From: an uncultured Altererythrobacter sp.
GTDB taxonomy: Bacteria > Pseudomonadota > Alphaproteobacteria > Sphingomonadales > Sphingomonadaceae
NCBI GenBank assembly: GCA_937950385.1
Contig: CALFEA010000146.1
Location: 1 to 5,912, forward strand
Reading direction: 5' to 3'
DNA length: 5,912 nucleotides
A program made the position numbers and the translations under genes. Below are positions 1 through 5,079 of this stretch, in pieces (the first letter of the stretch is position 1; each line of letters begins with the position of its first letter). The notes beneath the pieces are model-generated. The model saw nothing but the letters and a program-made list of their open reading frames with translations. It did no database searches and was not told where the DNA came from.

Positions 1-77
1 ATAAGCTCGGGCGGGCGTGCGCCCTTGCGGTCACCTGGTCGGTGACCGATCAGCGCTTTCTAGCGGGATTGCGCCAA
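1..77 (-). repeat. Structured hairpin repeat, copy 1 (inverted, cut by window edge)
   Basis: Read on the minus strand, this stretch follows the same plan as the two plus-strand copies. It has a head motif ttggcgc (77-71), a 7-bp hairpin ggtcacc/ggtgacc around the loop gacca (47-29), the linker gcaa, a 4-bp hairpin gggc-gcac-gccc (24-13), then cgagc followed by ttat. The last piece matches the left arm and loop of a third hairpin, whose right arm lies beyond the window. The first hairpin differs from the other copies at two stem positions on each side, and the changes compensate so that pairing is kept. Its head motif faces that of the next copy, so together they form a hairpin (71-77 with 83-89). 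I see no gene here; open frames across it are translations of the repeat. Confidence 0.6.
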
Positions 78-82
78 GAGGA

Positions 83-200
83 TTGGCGCTTCCCTCGTGC
101 CTTGGTGGCGGAGCTCGGTCGGCGACCAGCCGACCGCAAGCGCGACCGCGCGCCCGCAGCGGCGCAAGCCGCGAGGATATCGCACGCCGGATGGCGTGCG
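83..200 (+). repeat. Structured hairpin repeat, copy 2
   Basis: A chain of four hairpins. The stems are ggtcggc/gccgacc with loop gacca (117-135), gcgc/gcgc with loop gacc (140-151), gcggc/gccgc with loop gcaa (159-172), and cgcacgcc/ggcgtgcg with loop ggat (181-200). Positions 85-154 match 261-330 at 65 of 70 bases, including an uninterrupted 39-base identity (116-154 with 292-330). After that the two copies differ in sequence but keep a third and fourth hairpin, and the fourth keeps the ggat loop. It may be a mobile intergenic repeat of the REP/BIME kind or a multi-hairpin RNA; the sequence alone does not decide this. No coding potential is convincing. Confidence 0.75.
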
Positions 201-258
201 GAAAACAAAAGACTCGGTTCACTCTAGGCTCCACTCCATCCGCATAGCACCCCGAACC

Positions 259-386
259 TCGGCGCTCCCCTGTGGCCTTGGTGGCGGAGCACGGTCGGCG
301 ACCAGCCGACCGCAAGCGCGACCGCGCGCCGCGCCTTATGGCGCGAAAGCCTAAGGGGCCGGATGGCCCCGCCGGCGTTTGAGGCT
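259..386 (+). repeat. Structured hairpin repeat, copy 3
   Basis: Same plan as copy 2. The stems are ggtcggc/gccgacc with loop gacca (293-311), gcgc/gcgc with loop gacc (316-327), gcgcc/ggcgc with loop ttat (331-344), and ggggcc/ggcccc with loop ggat (355-370). The fourth hairpin is enclosed by a further 5-bp pairing agcct/aggct (348-352 with 382-386), giving this copy a longer end than copy 2. The spacing from copy 2 is 176 bases in the same orientation. It ends in an A-rich tail (aaacaaac), as copy 2 does (aaaacaaaa). I see no gene inside. Confidence 0.75.
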
Positions 387-651
387 AAACAAACACAAGC
401 ACGCCTCTTGGCCCTGACCTCACTGCAAGCACCCAGAACCCAAGCACTGAACCTCCCGATTCTCACCCAAAACCCGAACAAAAACTAACGGTCCGTTAAA
501 TATACGGGGTTCTTTCTATAAAATACTCCAAAATGGAGAGAGTATTCCACCGAGGGTTACGCGCTTATTCTTAGGCAGTTGGACGGGTTTCGCTCCAAAA
601 CGGGTCTAACCTTGCGTGCAGCGCGGGAACTATTGGCGCAGAACACCGGGC
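387..651. other. Gene-free stretch upstream of the regulator
   Basis: No convincing gene. The left part (387-480) is C- and A-rich without obvious structure. From about 481 the composition becomes AT-richer and holds the dyads listed separately. A direct repeat acgggt occurs at 583-588 and 600-605, 17 bases apart start to start. No clear consensus -35/-10 pair could be named; tataaaat at 517-524 is the best -10-like string. Confidence 0.5.
486..545 (+). promoter_or_regulatory. Candidate promoter/operator region of the LuxR-type regulator
   Basis: A perfect dyad taacgg-t-ccgtta lies at 486-498. It is followed by tataaaat at 517-524, which resembles a -10 element with the dyad over the -35 position. 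A second dyad nests at 523-545: ctcca-aaa-tggag (526-538) inside atactc...gagtat (523-528 with 540-545). Such symmetric sites next to a promoter-like string suit binding of a dimeric regulator, possibly the downstream protein itself. The -35 match is poor, so the promoter call is tentative. Confidence 0.3.
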
Positions 652-1281
652 ATGACGAGAAAAACCCCCCTCCACTTCATCGACAGCTCCAGCCGTACGC
701 GGGCAGAGTTGGCAAGGACCGGATTTGATCTGGGCCACCACGCGGAAGTCTATGCAGACGTATCGGACCTCACCGTCCATCCTCCGCGAGAGGGGATTAT
801 CATTGCCCGTGACGATGCAGAGGCAGGCGGCATTGCCATCATCCTCGACCGACTCAGCCGGCTCGGTATCTGGCTCCCGCTGATCGCGGTGGACGAAGCG
901 CCCCGGCCCGGCCGGATCGTCGAAGCCATCAAAGGGGGCGCGCTCGATTACCTCGCTTTGCCCTTGGACGCAGAGAAATTCGCACGCTGCCTTACCCGGA
1001 TTGAAAGCGAGGCAGAGATATTCGGCGAAGCCCGCAAACGCATGATCGAAGCACGCACTCGCATCTCCAATCTGTCACGGCGCGAACGCGAAGTGCTCGA
1101 ATGGCTGGCCGAAGGATCCAGCAATAAAGTTATCGCACGTCAGCTCGAAATCAGTCCTCGCACGGTCGAAATTCACCGCGCGAATATGATGAGCAAGCTG
1201 GGTGCGCGCCATGCAGCAGAGGCCGTTCGGCTCAAGCTGGAGGCGCAAATGGATGCCCGGCCGCAAATGGGAATGGGGTAG
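652..1281 (+). CDS. FixJ-family LuxR-type regulator with degenerate receiver
   Basis: A 209-residue DNA-binding regulator, close in length to FixJ (about 204). Residues 1-125 align in layout with a FixJ receiver: HFID near the start for the acidic pocket, GIIIARDD (48-55) for the phospho-acceptor strand, and VEAIKGGALDYLALPL (90-105) for the VEAMKAGAVDFIEKPF segment. The signalling residues are altered: the acidic pair is only D11-S12, the acceptor aspartate position falls on R53, and the lysine of the KP motif is L103. Residues 140-196 are a full LuxR/GerE helix-turn-helix, with LSRREREVL, then NKVIARQLEISPRTVEIHRANMM as recognition region (split here for length: NKVIARQLEIS and PRTVEIHRANMM). 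It therefore probably binds DNA without phosphorylation, or responds to another cue. I chose ATG at 652 because similarity to the family begins there; a GTG at 616 would add 12 residues without resemblance. No ribosome site is clear. No partner kinase is present in the window, so the target and signal are unknown. Confidence 0.88.
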   Translation: MTRKTPLHFIDSSSRTRAELARTGFDLGHHAEVYADVSDLTVHPPREGIIIARDDAEAGGIAIILDRLSRLGIWLPLIAVDEAPRPGRIVEAIKGGALDYLALPLDAEKFARCLTRIESEAEIFGEARKRMIEARTRISNLSRREREVLEWLAEGSSNKVIARQLEISPRTVEIHRANMMSKLGARHAAEAVRLKLEAQMDARPQMGMG

Positions 1282-1334
1282 GCGATCTCCCTCCCTCCCA
1301 CCTATCCCCGCCACTTGCCGTAAATCGGGTCGCT

Positions 1335-1389
1335 TCAGGGTTTTGCCCTGACAATCTCGGGGCAGGCAGCCGCAAGCGTTGCCGCCCCG
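1335..1389. terminator. Hairpin pair after the regulator, possible terminator
   Basis: Two stem-loops follow the regulator. The first is tcaggg-ttttg-ccctga (1335-1351). The second is a 10-bp stem with one bulged A, ggggcaggca pairing with tgccgcccc (1359-1368 with 1380-1388), extended by a c-g pair at 1358/1389. Neither is followed by a T-run on either strand, so factor-independent termination is uncertain. The position between convergent genes suits a shared 3' end structure. Confidence 0.35.
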
Positions 1390-1429
1390 ACTAGCGGTCT
1401 TAGGAACTCTTCATAATTGTTTCCCCCCG

Positions 1430-1460
1430 ATAGGGTCGTTCACTTGGTGGGCGGCCCTAT
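1430..1460. other. Inverted repeat in the convergent gap
   Basis: The arms atagggtcg (1430-1438) and cggccctat (1452-1460) form a 9-bp stem with one G-T pair and a 13-base loop. It sits just beyond the stop of the minus-strand lipoprotein gene. There is no T-run after it on the minus strand (a C-rich/G-rich block follows), so it is not a standard terminator, though it could protect the 3' end of the transcript. Confidence 0.3.
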
Positions 1461-1483
1461 TGGTGTTGGAAACTTGTGTGCGC

Positions 1484-2254
1484 CTAGCGGCAAAAGCCTT
1501 TGCCGCTGCGCTCAAGGTGGAAATGATCGCGGTGCGCGGCATTGTAATCCGGCCCCAAAACTGTGCCGAAACGTTTGCATGCGCTGTTGAACACGGTGCG
1601 CAGAAATTGGCGCTCTTTTTGGCTTCCGCCGTCCCAATCGCCTGCCAGGCTGATCCGGCGGCCATCGGCAAACACAAAGGCCGATACGTCGATCGCTTGC
1701 GCTGTGGCATGGGCGGAGCGTTTGGCTGAACCTGCGACATTGCGGCACGAATATGTGCCCATCGTCTCTATCCGTTCCAGCCGCGTGCCCAAAATTTGCT
1801 GCGCTGCGCGGTCAACACCAAAGCGCGCCCAAGCGGTGAAGGTTGAGGCTGTGTCGCATTCCAGCGGACCGACATTGGACAGGCCGAAAATCGCTTCATC
1901 ACCGCGAATAGACGACAGTTTCACAGTGTTCACATTGGAGCATCCGCCGCCAAAATATTGGTCTGCCAATGGCTCAAACTGCGTGCCGGTTTGGCCCAGC
2001 TTGGCAAGGCAAGTGCGCGAGCCTCGGCTAACCGCCATAGGGCGCGGTGCGGAAATTGGCGTTTTCACAGAACCTTGGGTAGCGACCCGGCTAGAGCTGT
2101 AATTGCTCGCCCCAGTGCTGCCGCCGCTAACCTGCTGCACAACCCCGCCACATGCCGCCAATGCGGCTGCAGAAACAGCAATCAATGCCGCCCTTAAAGA
2201 TGTGCGGATCGATGCGCGAGTGCCGCTGCGGCCTTTGTGAAGAGTGCTTTCCAT
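1484..2254 (-). CDS. Extensin-like C-terminal domain lipoprotein (putative cell-wall metallopeptidase fold)
   Basis: A 256-residue exported lipoprotein. The N-terminus has basic residues, a hydrophobic stretch (about 20-34) and a lipobox LAAC with the lipidated cysteine at C35. A serine/glycine-rich linker follows to about residue 75. Residues 80-256 match the extensin-like_C family (PF06904, named from recall of its hallmarks): cysteines C82, C105, C133, C170, C226 and C255, which could form three disulfides, the motif SAHATAQAIDVSAF with H182 and D189, and HRDHFHLE with H244 and H246. The H...D and HxH residues are the zinc-site pattern of the D-Ala-D-Ala peptidase (MD) fold, so a peptidoglycan-related role is likely, but catalysis is not proven for this family. 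The start is backed by aggtg 5 bases upstream of the ATG. The last codons form a perfect hairpin (see 1486-1507). The gene has its own upstream region and converges on the regulator. Confidence 0.9.
   Translation of the reverse strand: MESTLHKGRSGTRASIRTSLRAALIAVSAAALAACGGVVQQVSGGSTGASNYSSSRVATQGSVKTPISAPRPMAVSRGSRTCLAKLGQTGTQFEPLADQYFGGGCSNVNTVKLSSIRGDEAIFGLSNVGPLECDTASTFTAWARFGVDRAAQQILGTRLERIETMGTYSCRNVAGSAKRSAHATAQAIDVSAFVFADGRRISLAGDWDGGSQKERQFLRTVFNSACKRFGTVLGPDYNAAHRDHFHLERSGKGFCR
1486..1507 (-). other. Perfect 9-bp hairpin in the last codons and stop of the lipoprotein gene
   Basis: The arms agcggcaaa (1486-1494) and tttgccgct (1499-1507) pair perfectly around a 4-base loop. The structure includes the final codons and part of the stop codon of the extensin-like gene. 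There is no T-run after it on the minus strand, so it is not a classic terminator; an mRNA-end stabiliser is possible. Confidence 0.4.
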
Positions 2255-2302
2255 GAAAACACCTATGCCCCGCGCTTAGTTAATTTTGGCGGGAATAGGT
2301 TA

Positions 2303-2319
2303 GGTTAACGCGGCCCTAA
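2303..2319 (-). promoter_or_regulatory. CtrA-like binding site upstream of the lipoprotein gene
   Basis: On the minus strand this reads TTAG-N7-TTAAC, with TTAG at 2319-2316 and TTAA at 2308-2305. It differs by one base from the TTAA-N7-TTAAC consensus known for the alphaproteobacterial cell-cycle regulator CtrA. It lies about 50 bases upstream of the lipoprotein start, a plausible promoter position. The surrounding gap (2255-2400) is rich in TTAA and GTTA strings, which raises the chance of a random match. Confidence 0.35.
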
Positions 2320-2400
2320 TTTTAACCAAGGTTTACAAGTGGATTTACCTCGGTGAAAGGCCGGTTCACTCTGCTGTAATCGTTAAGGTTACTGCATCTT

Positions 2401-2778
2401 TTATTCGGGCAATTCCTGAGCCACCGCTTCCCACAATTCGATTTTCACACCATCAGGATCAAGGATCCAGGCGAATTTGCCATATCCCTCATCTGCGCTG
2501 TCGAGCACCTTCACCTTCTTAACTTTGAGCTGTTTCACCATACCGTCGAGATCATCGACCCTAAGGTTGATCATAAATTGGGTGTTGCCCGGCTTGAGAT
2601 AGGCGTTGTCCTTAAAATGGCTGATCAGCGAATAGGGGTTGGGATGGGGTTCATCTGTCCAATTGAGCTGCGGCCCATATTCTCCATCAAGCCCCAGAAC
2701 CTCGCGGTACCATTCGCGAGTTTTGGCAGGGTCTTTCACCACATAAAATACGCCGCCCAATCCGGTTACTTTTGCCAT
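2401..2778 (-). CDS. VOC (glyoxalase/bleomycin-resistance fold) family protein
   Basis: A 125-residue, single-subunit-size member of the vicinal oxygen chelate fold, with two beta-alpha-beta-beta-beta modules. The first module holds GGVFYVVKDPAKTREWYREV (residues 8-27) and LGLDGEYG. The second starts with FMINLRVDDLDGMVKQLK and ends in the typical DPDGVKIELWE, whose glutamate is the usual last metal ligand. The histidine common at the first strand of glyoxalase I is not seen, so the substrate and even metal use are open; do not read this as a proven lactoylglutathione lyase. I chose ATG at 2778 rather than an ATG at 2826 because the family starts at MAKVTGLGG and because an aggagaggg ribosome site lies 9 bases upstream (2788-2796). 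The gene is likely monocistronic, with long gaps on both sides. Confidence 0.85.
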   Translation of the reverse strand: MAKVTGLGGVFYVVKDPAKTREWYREVLGLDGEYGPQLNWTDEPHPNPYSLISHFKDNAYLKPGNTQFMINLRVDDLDGMVKQLKVKKVKVLDSADEGYGKFAWILDPDGVKIELWEAVAQELPE

Positions 2779-2787
2779 GCTTACATT

Positions 2788-2796
2788 CCCTCTCCT
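2788..2796 (-). promoter_or_regulatory. Ribosome binding site deciding the VOC gene start
   Basis: The minus strand reads aggagaggg, nine bases before the ATG at 2778. It favours that start over the in-frame ATG 16 codons upstream, whose extra residues would be encoded across this site. Confidence 0.6.
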
Positions 2797-2952
2797 GATC
2801 GCGGCGAATCGCGCGAATTGGGTCAATATGGCTGAGTTAGTTGATAAGATACATCCGAAGCGGCCCGTGAGGGGGCATGGAATTTTGGCCGGACAGGCCT
2901 GCGCCGCTTAAAAATTGGCTGCATGAAAATAACACGGTCTCGCGATGTAGGA

Positions 2953-3038
2953 AAACCCGCGCTCAAATAGCGCAGCGGTAGCGCACCAAACCCGCGCTCA
3001 AATAGTGCAGCGGTAGCGCAACAAAAACCCGCTCAAAT
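2953..3038 (+). repeat. 35-base tandem repeat with a tRNA D-arm-like hairpin
   Basis: Two full units (2953-2987 and 2988-3022) differ at two positions, and a third partial unit (about 3025-3038) has lost two bases and stops after ctcaaat. Each full unit contains tagcgcagcggtagcgca (2968-2985; 3003-3020 with one change). This has the exact layout of tRNA positions 8-26: TA, a 4-bp stem gcgc/gcgc, and the AGCGGTA loop with the invariant GG. In unit 2 the single change (c to t at 3006) turns one pair into a G-T pair, so the stem is kept. No anticodon or T arm follows, so this is not a tRNA gene. Confidence 0.8.
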
Positions 3039-3252
3039 CGTCTTAGCTATACCCCTTCAAAATTGCCTGCTGAACCAGGCCCCTGGCCCTTTCTACCATT
3101 CTGCAAATATGTCGTTTGCATGCTATATCTTTGTAATCGGTCACCCCAAAAGCTCCCCAAGGCGGTCCATCGTGATCGCCTGTTGCTGGGGGGCGCCGCA
3201 CGACAAAGCCTGCACCGGAACGTGCACTTTCGCCAGTGGTACTATTGGTCAT

Positions 3253-3280
3253 GCGCCATGCCGTGATCGCGGTATGGCGC
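3253..3280. other. Isolated 11-bp stem-loop
   Basis: The arms gcgccatgccg (3253-3263) and cggtatggcgc (3270-3280) pair along their whole length with a single G-T pair, around the 6-base loop tgatcg. No T-run follows on either strand. It may be part of a non-coding RNA, an end structure, or a protein-binding dyad; the neighbourhood gives no firm clue. Confidence 0.5.
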
Positions 3281-3425
3281 GGCCATTCAGGTTCCTGTTT
3301 AATCGGTCAGAATTTGATCGAAACAAAGGACCAAAAGCATGGGGCCAATAGAAAGGTACGCGCGCTGCAAAGTTCGCGTCCCTTATTTTTACGCGGATTG
3401 CTCAAGGCAATGCTGGCAGAAATGT

Positions 3426-4958
3426 TCAGTTGATTTGCGCGCGGAACCGGATCGTCCAGCTGGGCGCCGCAGAGCCGCCGCTCATTGTCCCGTTAGGATT
3501 GACGCAGATAAAGCGCACATCCGGATCATATCCAGGGTCCGGTGTGTAATCGCAATCCGCAAAGCCAGCGGGCGAAGTCGCGGCATTGGAAAAGCCCACA
3601 TTATTTGTGTAATCAAAGGTGAGGCCTGCGTCATTCTGAACAAAATAAATGGGCTCAGAAGTGAGCGTGCCGGGACCGTCGAAATCGCTGTTATAGAAGA
3701 TCAAATTGCTGGGCAGGGCATCGATCATCAGATTGCTATTCGCGTCATAGCCGCTGCCCCCGCTATTGGTGACGGTGAGCTCATATTCGACATCTTGGCC
3801 GGGGATATGAAACACCCCATTGCCTTGGCCCGCGTAAACCTGCGAGGTTTTGGTGACGCTGAAGGCTGGCGGCGGCAAGTCAAAGCCGAAATTGCGGTTT
3901 GAAACCGTGGCGCCTGATGCCAGCACAGCAAGCAGGTTCTGCGGCGTTCCGAAAGTGGCTGAGGCAGGCAGGTCAGGGTCGTTTTCGATCACACGCAGCC
4001 GGTAATTGCTGCCGGGAAACATATTGATGAAGCGGTACATGCCATCTGCTAGCGTGCTAGTGCTGCTGATAAACAGATCATCGGTAGTAGCGGCTGTTCC
4101 GCGGTCATCATACAATTGTACGGTGATGTTGCTAAAGGTCGCCTCTCGCGCAGATTGGAATATGTTGTCGCCATCGACATCGGAATAGACGGAGCCTTCG
4201 ATCACGCCGTTTTGCCCGGTGCAGCGCTGCAATTCGACATTATCGATGTAAAAGTCGCGCCCGCTAGCACCGGTTTCGAGCGAGCGCAGAGCAAATAGCA
4301 CCTCGGTCCGGTCACCAGCATTGAAAACATAGGAATACAGCTTCCATTCCAATGCAGATTGAAACGCTTGGAGCGGTCCGGTGTTCAGCGAGGTTATGCC
4401 GTCAATTTCTAGATTGATGTCATTGGGGGTGCCATTGGGTTCAGAATTCGTGGCCCAAAAAGACACTTGGTAATTTGCGTTAGGAACAACGTTCTGCGCG
4501 GAGAAATTGATCGTTGGCGTGGTGACATTGGGATCAGAGGCGAAGAACCGCCCGGTCGCCCCATAAACAGGATCGGTAATGCCGGGATGCTGATATGGAT
4601 TGCGCGCGGTTTGCGCATTGGCGATGAACCCAAAGGCCCCGTGAAAGAAACTGTAAAAGTTCGCGAATTGCCCGCTGTCAATCTGCCCAGGGTAGGGGTT
4701 GGACGAGGGTGACTGGTCGGGTTGGCCGTTTTCAAAACCAAACGTACCATTGTCGAAATCGGTCAGCAGATTGCCGCCGATCAGCGTTCCGCCCTGCGCT
4801 GTGCAGGACGTTGTGCTGGTGGTGTTAATTGTCTGCGCGGCCCAAGCTATAGATGGCAGCGCCATTGTCAGCAAGCATAGGCAAACCATCAATGCCAAGC
4901 GCAGCGGTGGCTCGGCACGCAGAAAATATGCAAAATCGACGAGGCGCTCTGTCATCAT
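3426..4958 (-). CDS. Secreted modular protein with SdrD_B-like and DUF11-like domains
   Basis: A 510-residue exported protein, probably surface-linked or released. Residues 17-40 form a signal peptide ending in SIAWA before AQT. Residues about 52-246 look like a jelly-roll, carbohydrate-binding-like domain: it opens with GGNLLTDFDNGTFGFENG and closes with DFYIDNVELQRC, with C52 and C246 well placed to bridge it. Residues about 251-360 resemble an SdrD B-type domain (GVIEGSVYSDVDGDNIFQ, then ADGMYRFINMFPGSNYRLRV), with acidic D260, D262, D264 and E272 as a likely calcium loop. Residues about 365-508 resemble DUF11 (FSVTKTSQVYAG, DVEYELTVTNSG), with a cysteine pair C469/C485. There is no LPXTG, PEP-CTERM or autotransporter end visible, so how it is held at the surface is unknown. 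The start ATGATG has no clear ribosome site. No export or anchoring partner lies next to it. An adhesin or matrix role is inference from the domain types. Confidence 0.8.
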   Translation of the reverse strand: MMTERLVDFAYFLRAEPPLRLALMVCLCLLTMALPSIAWAAQTINTTSTTSCTAQGGTLIGGNLLTDFDNGTFGFENGQPDQSPSSNPYPGQIDSGQFANFYSFFHGAFGFIANAQTARNPYQHPGITDPVYGATGRFFASDPNVTTPTINFSAQNVVPNANYQVSFWATNSEPNGTPNDINLEIDGITSLNTGPLQAFQSALEWKLYSYVFNAGDRTEVLFALRSLETGASGRDFYIDNVELQRCTGQNGVIEGSVYSDVDGDNIFQSAREATFSNITVQLYDDRGTAATTDDLFISSTSTLADGMYRFINMFPGSNYRLRVIENDPDLPASATFGTPQNLLAVLASGATVSNRNFGFDLPPPAFSVTKTSQVYAGQGNGVFHIPGQDVEYELTVTNSGGSGYDANSNLMIDALPSNLIFYNSDFDGPGTLTSEPIYFVQNDAGLTFDYTNNVGFSNAATSPAGFADCDYTPDPGYDPDVRFICVNPNGTMSGGSAAPSWTIRFRAQIN

Positions 4959-5079
4959 CTTGCGGTAGTTATGGGCGCTTTCAAAACCCTTAAACGGAGA
5001 CCGGAAACCGCGATCTATTTGTTAAATTTCATTAGCGGTTTTGGGCGCCTGCCACTTACACAGCCGCTTGCCTCGATGG
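4959..5079. other. Short gap between ccdA and the secreted protein gene
   Basis: An inverted repeat aaaccgc (5005-5011) and gcggttt (5035-5041) encloses 23 AT-rich bases containing gttaaattt. It could be a loose end structure for ccdA or an operator for the secreted protein gene, both read on the minus strand. No standard terminator or convincing promoter is visible. Confidence 0.3.

Larger units (their letters stand above)
2827..3425. other. Long gene-poor gap between VOC gene and secreted protein gene
   Basis: About 600 bases without a convincing gene. It holds a pair of nested inverted repeats (aagcggc 2858-2864 with gccgctt 2903-2909, and ggcc-ggaca-ggcc at 2887-2899), the D-arm-like tandem repeat at 2953-3038, and the 11-bp stem-loop at 3253-3280. 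A weak stem acgcg/cgcgt (3358-3362 with 3375-3379) is followed on the plus strand by cttattttta. Short open frames on both strands lack ribosome sites and recognisable domains. Upstream control of the VOC gene presumably lies in the left part. Confidence 0.5.

Noticed and set aside
17..354. Overlapping open frames on both strands in the left 350 bases, rich in Arg, Ala and Pro
   Set aside because: They run through the hairpin repeats, and the same peptide strings appear twice because the DNA is repeated. No ribosome sites or domains are present.
616..651. GTG start adding 12 residues to the LuxR-type regulator
   Set aside because: The extra residues do not resemble the start of FixJ-type proteins, and no better ribosome site supports the GTG.
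1563..2102. Plus-strand 179-residue open frame opposite the lipoprotein gene
   Set aside because: It is antisense to a well-supported gene with lipobox, cysteines and HxH motif.
2887..2907. Degenerate fourth copy of the left-hand hairpin repeat (ggcc-ggaca-ggcc followed by tgcgccgc)
   Set aside because: The resemblance to the ggat hairpin is limited to a short GC-rich string, and none of the other hairpins or linkers is nearby.
2953..3038. CRISPR array or true tRNA gene
   Set aside because: The units are directly adjacent with no variable spacers, and only a D-arm is present with no anticodon or T arm.
3043..3252. Minus-strand 69-residue open frame in the gene-poor gap
   Set aside because: No recognisable domain and no ribosome site; its ATG abuts the 11-bp stem-loop. 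It could still be a small protein if orthologs keep the frame.
3358..3391. Plus-strand terminator acgcg/cgcgt followed by a T-rich run
   Set aside because: The stem is only 5 bp with a 12-base loop, and there is no plus-strand gene upstream for it to end.
3339..3902. Plus-strand 187-residue open frame opposite the secreted protein
   Set aside because: It is antisense to the end of a gene with clear domains and has no domain features of its own.
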